Origin: DATDAH01 sp036525535
GTDB lineage: Bacteria; Actinomycetota; Acidimicrobiia; Acidimicrobiales; DATDAH01
Length of the DNA: 11,104 nt
NCBI GenBank assembly: GCA_036525535.1
Contig: DATDAH010000014.1
Span: forward strand, 1-11,104
Direction: 5' to 3'
The notes under the pieces were generated by a model. It was not told where the DNA came from. It saw only the letters and a program-made list of their open reading frames with translations, and did no database searches. A program made the position numbers and the translations under genes. Below are positions 1 through 6,416 of this stretch, one piece after another (positions within the stretch are counted from its first letter, which is position 1; each line of letters starts with the position of its first letter).

Positions 1-1
1 C

Positions 2-280
2 GAGGAGATCCGGGGCGCCCTCGAGGAGCCCATCACCACGATCATCGACTCCATCGTGGCCTGCCTGGGCGAGGCCCCGCCCGATCTGGCCCAGGACCTC
101 ATCGTCAACGGCATCCACCTGGTCGGGGGTGGTGGCCTGCTGCGGGGCCTCAAGGACCGCCTGAGCCTGGAGACCGAGGTCCACGTCAAGCTCGTCGACC
201 TCCCCCTGGAGGTCGTCGTGCTCGGCGCCGGGCGCTGCATCGAGTCCTACGACGCCCTGCGTGTGATGTTCATGGAATAG
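2..280 (+). CDS. mreB: MreB-like rod-shape-determining actin homologue, C-terminal part only
   Basis: The window opens inside this gene; 92 codons and the TAG stop are visible. MreB is an ATP-binding bacterial actin that forms membrane-attached filaments on the cytoplasmic face and organises cell-wall synthesis. The visible part matches the family's C-terminal subdomain. An EEIRGALEEPI segment corresponds to the usual EEVREALEEPV. APPDLAQDLIVNGIHLVGGGGLLRGL corresponds to the family's PPELA..I...GI.LTGGGALLRGL, where the glycine run is the adenosine-binding motif. A final LPLEVVVLGAGRCIE matches DPLTAVALGTGKALE. The fit is good but diverged: the conserved 'AEDPL' is replaced by 'LVDLPL', and there is a short tail (SYDALRVMFME) beyond the usual end. 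It could be a paralogue rather than the primary mreB. No mreC or mreD follows; a transport operon begins 75 nt downstream. Confidence 0.85.
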   Translation, partial: EEIRGALEEPITTIIDSIVACLGEAPPDLAQDLIVNGIHLVGGGGLLRGLKDRLSLETEVHVKLVDLPLEVVVLGAGRCIESYDALRVMFME

Positions 281-339
281 CGGCCACGGGTTCCGGCCGG
301 CCGATCGGCAGCGGAGCCGCGCCGGCGGCGACGGGCAAC

Positions 340-355
340 TACTGTCCCGACCCGA
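340..355 (+). promoter_or_regulatory. Putative -10 element for a leaderless livG transcript
   Basis: TACTGT at 340-345 matches the actinobacterial -10 pattern TANNNT and ends 10 nt before the livG ATG. No Shine-Dalgarno-like sequence precedes this ATG. A transcript starting about 7 nt after the hexamer would have a 5' leader of only 3-4 nt. No convincing -35 is visible, which is common for such promoters. The 75-nt gap after mreB also holds GC-rich palindromic sequence (around 289-329) that could help end mreB transcription, but it has no U tract. Confidence 0.4.
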
Positions 356-1126
356 ATGGGGACGCTGTTGGGGGTGCAGGACGTCAGCGTGCGCTTCGGC
401 GGCGTCATCGCGCTGAACGGCCTCACCTTCACCGTCGACGAGGGCCAGATGTGCGCCCTGATCGGCCCGAACGGGGCGGGCAAGACGACCCTGTTCAACG
501 TCATCAGCCGGCTCTACGAACCCACCGGCGGTTCGGTCACCTTTGCCGGCGACGACCTCTTGGCCGTGCCCGCCCACCGCATCGCCAAGATCGGCATCGC
601 CCGCACCTTCCAGAACGTGGCCCTCTTTCCCGGCCTGTCCGTGCGGGACAACGTCCTGATGGGGGCCTTCTCCGACACCCGGGCGGGCTTCGTGTCCACG
701 ACGGTGCGTTGGCCCACCGCCATCAAGGAAGAGCGCGCCAGCCGGGTGACCGCCGACGCCCTGCTCGACGAGCTTCAGCTGGGCGCGGTCGCCCACCGAC
801 CGGCCGCCGGCCTGCCCTACGGGACGCTGAAGCGGGTCGAGCTGGCCCGGGCCCTCGCTTCCAACCCTCGGATGCTCATGCTCGACGAGCCGGCGACCGG
901 CCTGACCCACGGTGAGGTGGGCGAGCTGGCCGACCTGGTCCGTGAGGTGCGCGATCAGCGGAACCTGACCGTCCTGCTCGTCGAGCACCACATGGAGATG
1001 GTCATGCGCATCTCCGAGAAGATCGTGGTCCTCGACTACGGCGCCAAGATCGCGGAGGGCGATCCGGACGTCGTCCGCAACGATCCCCGGGTCATCGAGG
1101 CCTATCTGGGCGGGGGCGACTCGTGA
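356..1126 (+). CDS. livG: Branched-chain amino-acid-type ABC transporter, ATP-binding protein (LivG-like)
   Basis: One of two cytoplasmic ATPases that power a HAAT-family importer (hydrophobic amino acids, amides or urea). The 256-residue length is normal for LivG. Visible motifs: Walker A GPNGAGKTT at residues 37-45 (Lys43), the LivG-typical ARTFQNVALFPGLSVRDNV Q-loop region, a family-style C-loop (YGTLKR, 155-160, where many relatives have YGQQR), Walker B MLMLDEP with catalytic Glu178, and the switch histidine in VEHHM (about 211). The last residues (IEAYLGGG) match the standard LivG ending. The ATG at 356 is chosen because the ABC fold starts at once after it (LLGVQDVSVRFGG) and a -10-like hexamer lies just upstream. 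The stop overlaps the next start (GTGA, 1123-1126), so livG and livF are translationally coupled. The substrate cannot be read from the ATPase. Confidence 0.93.
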   Translation: MGTLLGVQDVSVRFGGVIALNGLTFTVDEGQMCALIGPNGAGKTTLFNVISRLYEPTGGSVTFAGDDLLAVPAHRIAKIGIARTFQNVALFPGLSVRDNVLMGAFSDTRAGFVSTTVRWPTAIKEERASRVTADALLDELQLGAVAHRPAAGLPYGTLKRVELARALASNPRMLMLDEPATGLTHGEVGELADLVREVRDQRNLTVLLVEHHMEMVMRISEKIVVLDYGAKIAEGDPDVVRNDPRVIEAYLGGGDS

Positions 1127-1833
1127 CCCCGCTGCTGGAGGTCACCGACCTCGAGGCCGGCTACGGCCCCGTTCAGGTCCTGCGGGGGATGTCTTTCACC
1201 GTCGACCCGGGCGAGACGGTGGTCATCCTCGGGGCCAACGGGGCGGGCAAGACGACGACCATCCGCGCCATCAGCGGGATGATCGTCACCAAGGGGTCGG
1301 TCATCGTCGACGGCACGTCGGTGGGCGGCAAGAAGCCGGAGGAGATCGTCCGACGGGGCGTGGCCCACGTCCCCCAGGGGCGGGGCACCTTCGTGGACCT
1401 CACGGTGGAGGAGAACCTCCGCCTCGGCGCCTTCACCCGCAAGGACGCCGACATCGTCGCCGACATGGACCACTGGTACGAGGTCTTCCCCCGCCTGCAG
1501 GAGCGCCGCGACCAGGTCGCCGGCGGGATGAGCGGGGGCGAGCAGCAGATGCTGGCGATCGCCCGGGCGGCCATGTCGCGGCCCCGCCTCCTGCTGTTGG
1601 ACGAGCCGTCGCTGGGCCTGGCCCCGCTCGTGACCCAGGAGCTGTTCCGACGGCTGCAGGTGTTGAACCAGGAACAGGGGACCGCCCTGCTCGTCGTGGA
1701 GCAGAACGCCAACCTGGCCCTCGGCATCGCCGAGCGGGGCTACGTGCTCGAGGCCGGCCTGATCGTGGCCCAGGGCACGGCGGCGGAGCTGCAGGCCGAC
1801 GAGTCCGTGCGCAAGGCGTACCTCGGGATCTGA
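1123..1833 (+). CDS. livF: Branched-chain amino-acid-type ABC transporter, ATP-binding protein (LivF-like)
   Basis: Second ATPase of the importer, expected to pair with LivG under the LivH-LivM permease dimer. It has 236 residues, the usual LivF length. Visible motifs: Walker A GANGAGKTT at 37-45 (Lys43), VPQGRGTFVDLTVEENL Q-loop region (typical of LivF, which usually reads VPEGR), the canonical C-loop SGGEQQM from residue 137, Walker B LLLLDEP with Asp160 and catalytic Glu161, and the switch region VVEQNA. It ends KAYLGI, the standard LivF C-terminus. The GTG start at 1123 overlaps the livG stop by 4 nt, so expression by translational coupling is likely. An RBS for livH begins directly after the stop. 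LivF rather than LivG is assigned from the SGGEQQM loop and the shorter length. Confidence 0.93.
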   Translation: MTPLLEVTDLEAGYGPVQVLRGMSFTVDPGETVVILGANGAGKTTTIRAISGMIVTKGSVIVDGTSVGGKKPEEIVRRGVAHVPQGRGTFVDLTVEENLRLGAFTRKDADIVADMDHWYEVFPRLQERRDQVAGGMSGGEQQMLAIARAAMSRPRLLLLDEPSLGLAPLVTQELFRRLQVLNQEQGTALLVVEQNANLALGIAERGYVLEAGLIVAQGTAAELQADESVRKAYLGI

Positions 1834-1845
1834 GGGGAGGCAACC
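1834..1845 (+). promoter_or_regulatory. Ribosome binding site supporting the GTG start of livH
   Basis: GGGGAGG at 1834-1840 lies 5 nt before the GTG at 1846. It sits directly after the livF stop codon and fixes this non-ATG start. Confidence 0.75.
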
Positions 1846-2727
1846 GTGGAACTGTTCTTCAACCAGGTGATCAACGGCATCCAGCAGGGCGCCATCTACG
1901 CCGCGCTGGCGCTGGCCCTCGTCCTGATCTTCCGTTCCACCTCGTTGCTGAACTTCGCCCAGGGCGAGATGGCCATGTTCTCGACCTTCATCGCCTGGAT
2001 CCTGGCCGACAACGGGTTCCCCGTCGTGTTCGCCATCCTCGCCGCCATGGCCGTCTCGGTGGTCGGCGGGGCGATCATCGAACGGACCCTGATCCGGCCG
2101 GTCGGCAGCGACAACGTCCTGGCCATCGTCATCGTCACCATCGGCATCTTCATCGCCACGAACGCGCTGGCGGGGTGGATCTACGGCACCGACGGCCGGG
2201 TGTTCCCCCGCATCTTCTCCAACGAGTCGCTGGTCACCTTCGGGGACGTCACCGTGACCAAGGAGACGACGGGAATCGTCGCGATCCTGCTCGTGGTCGT
2301 CGGGCTGCTCTACCTGCTGTTCCAGCACACCAAGGTCGGGTTGGCCATGCGGGCCGTGGCCTCGAACGCGGAGTCCGCCCAGCTGGTCGGCATCCGGGTG
2401 GGCCGGATCCTCATGCTGGGGTGGGGCCTGGCCGCGGCCCTCGGCGCCTTGGCCGGCGCCCTGGCCGCGCCGCAGCTGAACCTGAGCCTGAACCTGATGC
2501 AGGGCCTGCTCATCTACGCCTTCGCCGCGGCGACCCTCGGTGGGTTCGACAGCCCGCTGGGCGCGGTGGTCGGCGGCCTCATCGTCGGCGTGACCCAGAC
2601 CCTGGCCGGCCAGTACATCGACTTCTTCAACGGCTTCGAGCTGGGCTCGGCCTTCCTGCTCATCCTCATCGTGCTGCTGGTGCGCCCCCAGGGCCTCTTC
2701 GGCCGAGCGGTGGTCACCCGCGTATGA
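1846..2727 (+). CDS. livH: Branched-chain amino-acid-type ABC transporter, permease (LivH-like)
   Basis: An integral membrane subunit that forms half of the translocation channel with LivM. It has 293 residues, typical for LivH, and is mostly hydrophobic with about eight membrane segments. Family hallmarks are the N-terminal INGIQQGAIYAALALAL, the LLNFAQGEMAMF motif, the conserved AMRAVASNAESAQLVGI cytoplasmic loop (the ATPase-contacting region in this family), and the C-terminal LLVRPQGLFG. The GTG start is fixed by a strong RBS 5 nt upstream. The stop overlaps the livM start (ATGA, 2724-2727). A long open frame in another register begins inside this gene at 2175 and continues into livM; that upstream part is only a shadow of livH. 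Confidence 0.93.
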   Translation: MELFFNQVINGIQQGAIYAALALALVLIFRSTSLLNFAQGEMAMFSTFIAWILADNGFPVVFAILAAMAVSVVGGAIIERTLIRPVGSDNVLAIVIVTIGIFIATNALAGWIYGTDGRVFPRIFSNESLVTFGDVTVTKETTGIVAILLVVVGLLYLLFQHTKVGLAMRAVASNAESAQLVGIRVGRILMLGWGLAAALGALAGALAAPQLNLSLNLMQGLLIYAFAAATLGGFDSPLGAVVGGLIVGVTQTLAGQYIDFFNGFELGSAFLLILIVLLVRPQGLFGRAVVTRV

Positions 2728-3803
2728 GTCGTCTCGCGCTCACGCCCCGGCGGGTGGTCCTGGGCATCGTCGCCGTGGCCCTCGCCGCGCTCGTCCTCTA
2801 CATACCGCAGTACTTCGTCGAGTTCCGGACGGCGCAGCTCACGAGCGTCATCGCCATCTCGATCGCCGTGCTCGGCCTCGGGTTGCTGACCGGGTTCAAC
2901 GGCCAGATCTCGGTCGGACACGGCGCGTTCTTCGGTGTCGGGGCCTACACGACCGCCATCCTCACCGCCGACCACGGGTGGTCGCACCTCCCGACCATTC
3001 CGGTGGCCATGGTGCTCTGCCTGGCCATCGGCGTGCTCGTCGGCCTGCCCGCCTTGCGCATCAGCGGCCTGTACCTCGCCCTGGTCACCCTCGCCCTGGC
3101 CACGCTCTTCCCGCTGGTCATCCAGAAGTACTCCGACGTCACCGGCGGGAGCACCGGCATCCGGGTGCCGTCGTTCGAGCCCCCGGACTGGGCGTCGGGC
3201 CTGACCGAGGACCAGTGGGCCTACTACGTGGTCCTGGCCTTCGCCGTGGTCACCTTCGTCTTCGTGCGCAACCTCATCCGCAGCCGGGTGGGCCGGGCCA
3301 TCATCGCCATCCGTGACGGCGAGGTCGCGGCCGAGGTGCTGGGTGTCAGCCTGGCTCGCTACAAGGTGGCTACCTTCGGGATCAGCGCCATGATCGCCGG
3401 TCTGGGCGGATCGCTCTTCGTGATGAACACCGCCGTGCTCGACCGCGTCGACCCTTCCCAGTACACGATCAGCCGTTCCATCGAGTTCCTGGCCGCCCTG
3501 GTCATCGGTGGCGCCGCCACCATCCTCGGCCCGGTCCTCGGCTCGTTGTTCATCGTCTTCGTCCCCGAGCTCTCCTCCGACGTCAACGCCGAGCTGTCCC
3601 GGGTCATCTTCGGGGGCGTGCTCATCGTCATGATGCTGGTGCTGCCCGGCGGGATCCTCGGCGGGCTCCGCCAGCTGGAGGCCACGGTGCTGCGCCGGTC
3701 GGGCCGGGACGGGCAGTGGCGGAAGGTCCGTCGGGGGCCGGATCCCGCCGCCGCCACCCCCGATCCGGGTGGGTCGCCTACGGTGGATGACGCTGCAGTC
3801 TGA
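2724..3803 (+). CDS. livM: Branched-chain amino-acid-type ABC transporter, permease (LivM-like)
   Basis: Second membrane subunit of the importer, 359 residues. Conserved LivM features are the GFNGQISVGHGAFFGVGAYT motif after the first membrane segments, LPALRISGLYLALVTLALATLFP, TGGSTGI, the ATPase-contacting loop AIRDGEVAAEVLGVSLARYKV, and the final PGGILGG. The frame stays open far upstream of the ATG, to 2175, but that translation is proline/arginine/glycine-rich and has no LivM character; the LivM-like sequence starts at the ATG at 2724, which overlaps the livH stop in ATGA. The last ~35 residues are a polar, basic then Pro/Ala/Asp-rich tail (from RRSGRDGQW) beyond the normal fold end, probably disordered in the cytoplasm. 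This tail region also contains a possible promoter for the following gene. Confidence 0.92.
   Translation: MSRLALTPRRVVLGIVAVALAALVLYIPQYFVEFRTAQLTSVIAISIAVLGLGLLTGFNGQISVGHGAFFGVGAYTTAILTADHGWSHLPTIPVAMVLCLAIGVLVGLPALRISGLYLALVTLALATLFPLVIQKYSDVTGGSTGIRVPSFEPPDWASGLTEDQWAYYVVLAFAVVTFVFVRNLIRSRVGRAIIAIRDGEVAAEVLGVSLARYKVATFGISAMIAGLGGSLFVMNTAVLDRVDPSQYTISRSIEFLAALVIGGAATILGPVLGSLFIVFVPELSSDVNAELSRVIFGGVLIVMMLVLPGGILGGLRQLEATVLRRSGRDGQWRKVRRGPDPAAATPDPGGSPTVDDAAV
3779..3784 (+). promoter_or_regulatory. Possible internal promoter (-10) for the substrate-binding protein gene
   Basis: TACGGT fits TANNNT and lies inside the last codons of livM. A start about 7 nt downstream would give a leader of roughly 30 nt carrying the RBS of the binding-protein gene. 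Upstream are two mutually exclusive small inverted repeats: CCGGATC 3738-3744 with GATCCGG 3762-3768, and CCACCC 3754-3759 with GGGTGG 3767-3772. This is a pattern match only. Confidence 0.25.
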
Positions 3804-3809
3804 GCACCG

Positions 3810-3816
3810 AGGGGAG
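3810..3816 (+). promoter_or_regulatory. Ribosome binding site of the substrate-binding protein gene
   Basis: AGGGGAG lies 7 nt before the ATG at 3824. A second ATG at 3819 is out of frame and too close to this site. Confidence 0.7.
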
Positions 3817-3823
3817 CAATGGA

Positions 3824-5179
3824 ATGATCCGATCCAACCGTTTGGGCGCGCTCGGCGGGTTGCTCGTGGTTCTCGCCCTGATCGCCGCCGCCTGTGGTGG
3901 CGGTCGTGAGGACACCGGGGGCGACAGCGACGCCAACGAGGCCGCCGCGGAGGGGACCAGCGACGAGTTCGCCGAGTACCTGCACCTCGACGACTGCACC
4001 ACCGACTTCAACCAGGGCGTCACCGACGACTCCATCAAGATCGGGTCCAGCTTCCCGCAGTCGGGCACCTTCGCTGCCTTTGCCGAGATCTCGACCGGCT
4101 ACCAGGCCTACTTCGACTACGTGAACGAGGAGCTGGGCGGTGTCGACGGGCGCCAGATCGAGTTCACCGCTCTGGACGACGGCTACGAACCGGGTCGGAC
4201 CGCCACCAACGTGCAACGGCTGGTCAACGAGGACGGCGTGTTCGCCCTCTTCAACGTGATCGGCACGGCGAACAACCTGGCCATCTGGGACAGCCTCGAC
4301 GAGGACTGCGTGCCCAACCTCTACGCCGGCACGGGTTCGCCGCTGTGGGGTGACCCGGCCCACCCGTGGACGATCGGCTCCTTCCCCTCCTACTCGCTCG
4401 AGGCGGTGATGTACGCCAACCACCTCGAGGAGAACCAGCCCGACGCGAAGGTCGCCCTGCTGACCCAGAACGACGACTTCGGTCGGGCCTACGTCGACAC
4501 CTTCAACGCCGCCATCGAGGGCACGGACATCGAGGTCGTGGCCGAGGAGACCTACGAGATCAGCAACACCGACACGAGCTCACAGATCACCAGCCTGGCC
4601 GACAGCGGGGCCGATGCCGTCGTGCTCGGCACCACCGCCCTGGCCTGCCCGACCACGCTGAACGCCATCAACGGCACCAACTGGGAGCCGACGATCTTCA
4701 TCTCCGGCACCTGCACCTCGCCGACCCTCGTGGGGCTGGCCGAGCAGGGGGCGGCCGACGGGATCATCAGCGTCACCGCGTTCATGGACCCCCGGGACCC
4801 GCAGTGGGCCGACGACGAGGCCATGACCCTGTTCCAGGAGAAGGGTCGTCAGTACGGCGGTCCCGACATCGACCTCGACAACACGATCGTCGCCTACGGG
4901 TGGACGATGGGGGCCCTCCTGGTGGACACCCTCACCAACGCCACCGAGCTCACCCGGCCGGCGGTGATGGAGCAGTCCTACAACCTCGAGGACCTGGTCA
5001 CCGGGCTGGCGCTGCCCACGAGCCCGTTCAACACGAGCATCGACGACAAGTTCCCCGAAGAGGTCCTGCAGCTCATGCAGTACAACGAGGAGCTCGGGTA
5101 CTACGAGTTCCTGGGCGATCCCCAGGACTTCGAGGGCCAGACCGCCGAGGTGACCCCCTCGGACCTGCTCACGCCGTAG
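3824..5179 (+). CDS. ABC transporter substrate-binding lipoprotein, LivK-like (Peripla_BP_6 type)
   Basis: The extracytoplasmic receptor of the importer, 451 residues. The N-terminus is a lipoprotein signal: basic RSNR, a hydrophobic core LGGLLVVLALIAA, and a lipobox ending AAAC with Cys24 as the predicted lipidated residue, followed by a Gly/Asp/Glu-rich linker. The mature part is a type I periplasmic-binding fold: DDSIKIGSSFPQSGTFAAFAEISTGYQAYFDYVNEE (lobe 1 start, with the ligand-contact serine/glycine region), GRQIEFTALDDGYEP, then KVALLTQNDDFGRAY and a second lobe with ADAVVLGTTALACPTTL. Besides Cys24 there are four cysteines (DDC, DEDC, LAC, GTC) that might form disulfides. Ligand could be branched-chain amino acids, an amide or urea; the sequence does not decide. 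It is unusual in being the last gene of the cluster. It overlaps the convergent HEAT-repeat gene by 11 nt at its 3' end. Confidence 0.92.
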   Translation: MIRSNRLGALGGLLVVLALIAAACGGGREDTGGDSDANEAAAEGTSDEFAEYLHLDDCTTDFNQGVTDDSIKIGSSFPQSGTFAAFAEISTGYQAYFDYVNEELGGVDGRQIEFTALDDGYEPGRTATNVQRLVNEDGVFALFNVIGTANNLAIWDSLDEDCVPNLYAGTGSPLWGDPAHPWTIGSFPSYSLEAVMYANHLEENQPDAKVALLTQNDDFGRAYVDTFNAAIEGTDIEVVAEETYEISNTDTSSQITSLADSGADAVVLGTTALACPTTLNAINGTNWEPTIFISGTCTSPTLVGLAEQGAADGIISVTAFMDPRDPQWADDEAMTLFQEKGRQYGGPDIDLDNTIVAYGWTMGALLVDTLTNATELTRPAVMEQSYNLEDLVTGLALPTSPFNTSIDDKFPEEVLQLMQYNEELGYYEFLGDPQDFEGQTAEVTPSDLLTP

Positions 5180-5208
5180 GACTCCCCGAGCCCGCGTTGA
5201 GCAGGTCC
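5161..5208. terminator. 11-bp perfect inverted repeat across two convergent gene ends; likely bidirectional terminator
   Basis: GGACCTGCTCA (5161-5171) is exactly reverse-complementary to TGAGCAGGTCC (5198-5208), leaving a 26-nt loop. The left arm contains the minus-strand stop codon (5169-5171), and the loop contains the plus-strand stop (5177-5179). The arms encode Asp-Leu-Leu in both proteins, one on each strand. There is no U tract, as is common for actinobacterial terminators. Since the two coding regions overlap, no conventional intergenic terminator can exist here. Confidence 0.5.
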
Positions 5209-5792
5209 TCCGCGGCCTGTCGCACCTGTCGATCGCGGTCTTCCAGCGCCCGCTGGAGGGCCGCGTCGACGTTCGGTCCCTCGAAGGGGGCCAGCGCGAT
5301 GACCGCTCGGCGCCGAACGGCGGGCTTGTCGCCCGTGGCGGCCAGGATGGCGGCGAGACCGGCGTCGTCCCCGATGGCGCCCAGCGCCGCCACCGCGGCC
5401 TCACGACAGAGGGGGTCCTCGTGGTCGACGGCGACCTCGCTCAACGCGGCCACGGTGCCCGGGGCCACCGGCTGACGCTCGCCGCACGCCCACGCCGCCG
5501 CCTCCACGACTGTGGGATCGGGGTCCCCCAGGAGGGGGAGGAGGGAGGGCCGCGAGGGGTCGGCGGTCGCGGCTCGGCCCGCCTCCTCAGCAGCGCGGCG
5601 GCGGACGGAAGGGTCGGGATCGGCCATCGCCGTGCCCAGCTCCTCGGCGCCGAGGCACCCGAGCCGGGCCAGGGCGCCGAGGGCCACGACCCGGACCCGG
5701 GGATCGGCGGCCCGAAGGCCCGTCCGCACGGTGGCCTCGTCGTCCTGGTGCCCGGCGAGGGCCACGTCCTCAGCCGCCGGATCCGTTGTCAT
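5169..5792 (-). CDS. HEAT-repeat protein
   Basis: A 207-residue, soluble, acidic helical-repeat protein without signal peptide or membrane segment, so probably cytoplasmic. After ~20 N-terminal residues, about six HEAT-type units follow, each a pair of helices with a D-P-x-V-R-R-x-A-x-x-A-L turn. Examples are ADPRVRVVALGALARLG, DPDPSVRRRAAEEAG, DPDPTVVEAAAWACGE, EDPLCREAAVAALGAIGDD, KPAVRRRAVIALAPF and DRDRQVRQAAEDLL. Such repeats are protein-interaction scaffolds (HEAT_2 / PBS-lyase-like class); no catalytic residues can be pointed to and the partner is unknown. The ATG at 5792 is preferred since the repeat-bearing protein follows directly; an in-frame ATG at 5837 is the alternative and would add 15 residues (MPAPLRRLGAYRLEA). 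Neither has a good RBS. TACAGA lies 9 nt before the ATG at 5792, one mismatch from TANNNT. Confidence 0.8.
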   Translation of the reverse strand: MTTDPAAEDVALAGHQDDEATVRTGLRAADPRVRVVALGALARLGCLGAEELGTAMADPDPSVRRRAAEEAGRAATADPSRPSLLPLLGDPDPTVVEAAAWACGERQPVAPGTVAALSEVAVDHEDPLCREAAVAALGAIGDDAGLAAILAATGDKPAVRRRAVIALAPFEGPNVDAALQRALEDRDRQVRQAAEDLLNAGSGSPTA

Positions 5793-5843
5793 GGCCTCAA
5801 GTCTGTACGCGCCCAGCCGACGGAGCGGGGCAGGCATCACGAA

Positions 5844-5850
5844 AAGGAGA
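5844..5850 (+). promoter_or_regulatory. Strong ribosome binding site that selects a TTG start
   Basis: AAGGAGA lies 5 nt before the TTG at 5856, ideal spacing. The next in-frame ATG at 5865 is 14 nt away, too far. An out-of-frame ATG at 5851 abuts the site and opens only six codons. This is one of the clearest Shine-Dalgarno matches in the window. Confidence 0.7.
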
Positions 5851-5855
5851 ATGTC

Positions 5856-6416
5856 TTGTCGCACATGGTGATCTACCGCACGGCGGATGGCCAGCCCGGG
5901 TATCACCAGGCTGAGGAACTCGACGAGGCCGTCCGATTCGTCGAGAGGCTCCGCAACGGCGACGGCGTCGACGGCGCCCGCATCTTCAGGATGGAGGAGG
6001 TCAACTTCGACTTCCGCCCCTACTTCAAGGTCGAGATCGGCCCCGGTGGTGTCGCCACCGAGGCCCCGGTCGCCCCGGCGTTCGCCGGTCGTGACCTCGG
6101 CTTCGTCCCTGAGCTGGCCAACAGCCTCGAGGCTGCCCCGGCGGCTCCCGCCTACGAGGTCCCCGCGGCCTTCGACGGCGAGGTGTGGGCCGAGCCCGAG
6201 GCCGGGTCCGAGCTCCTCGCCGAGTCGGTCGACCTGGCCTTCGAGCCCGAGCCGCTGCCGTCCTTCGTGGCCCCGCCCTCGGTGTCGGACCCGTCGGTCA
6301 TCGACGCCCTGCCGAACCCCCCGACCGGTCTCACCTTCGACCCCCCGGCCCCGGCCGAGGCCGATGAGGCCGACACCAACGTCGGCGCCCCCCGCCGCGG
6401 CCTCTTCGGCCGGTAA
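5856..6416 (+). CDS. Uncharacterised protein with a compact N-terminal domain and an acidic Pro/Ala-rich tail
   Basis: I do not recognise a named family. With the TTG start set by the RBS at 5844-5850 the protein has 186 residues. Residues 1-~65 look like a small folded alpha/beta domain: MVIYRTADGQPGYHQAEELDEAVRFVERL, then ARIFRMEEVNFDFRPYFKVEIG. Strand-helix-strand pieces with many aromatics suggest a compact binding module. From ~65 on, the sequence is Pro/Ala/Glu-rich and probably disordered, ending in a basic RRGLFGR. A short C-terminal basic-hydrophobic tag after a long acidic linker is the architecture of a tethered peptide docking on a membrane or partner; that role is inference. No signal peptide or membrane segment is seen. 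It diverges from the HEAT-repeat gene across a 63-nt spacer and converges on the small membrane protein gene downstream. The open frame continues upstream to 5421, but there it is antisense to the HEAT gene. Confidence 0.75.
   Translation: MSHMVIYRTADGQPGYHQAEELDEAVRFVERLRNGDGVDGARIFRMEEVNFDFRPYFKVEIGPGGVATEAPVAPAFAGRDLGFVPELANSLEAAPAAPAYEVPAAFDGEVWAEPEAGSELLAESVDLAFEPEPLPSFVAPPSVSDPSVIDALPNPPTGLTFDPPAPAEADEADTNVGAPRRGLFGR

Noticed and set aside
289..329. GC-rich palindromes after mreB as a terminator.
   Set aside because: Only 5-bp stems or self-complementary GC repeats, expected often at this GC content, and no U tract; too weak to call as a feature.
1102..2328. 408-codon minus-strand open frame opposite livF and livH.
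   Set aside because: Low-complexity Asp/Gly/Glu/His composition and complete overlap with two clear transporter genes; a shadow of high GC at third positions.
2175..2723. In-frame extension that would make LivM 542 residues.
   Set aside because: It is antiregister to livH, its translation is Pro/Arg/Gly-rich with no membrane segments, and the livM ATG at 2724 overlaps the livH stop as expected for coupled genes.
5421..5855. In-frame extension upstream of the unknown protein at 5856.
   Set aside because: It is antisense to the HEAT-repeat gene, and a strong RBS sits directly before the TTG at 5856.
5851..5871. Six-codon ATG ORF (MSCRTW) before the unknown gene, as a possible leader peptide.
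   Set aside because: Its ATG abuts the Shine-Dalgarno site, leaving no usable spacing, and no attenuator-like hairpins follow.
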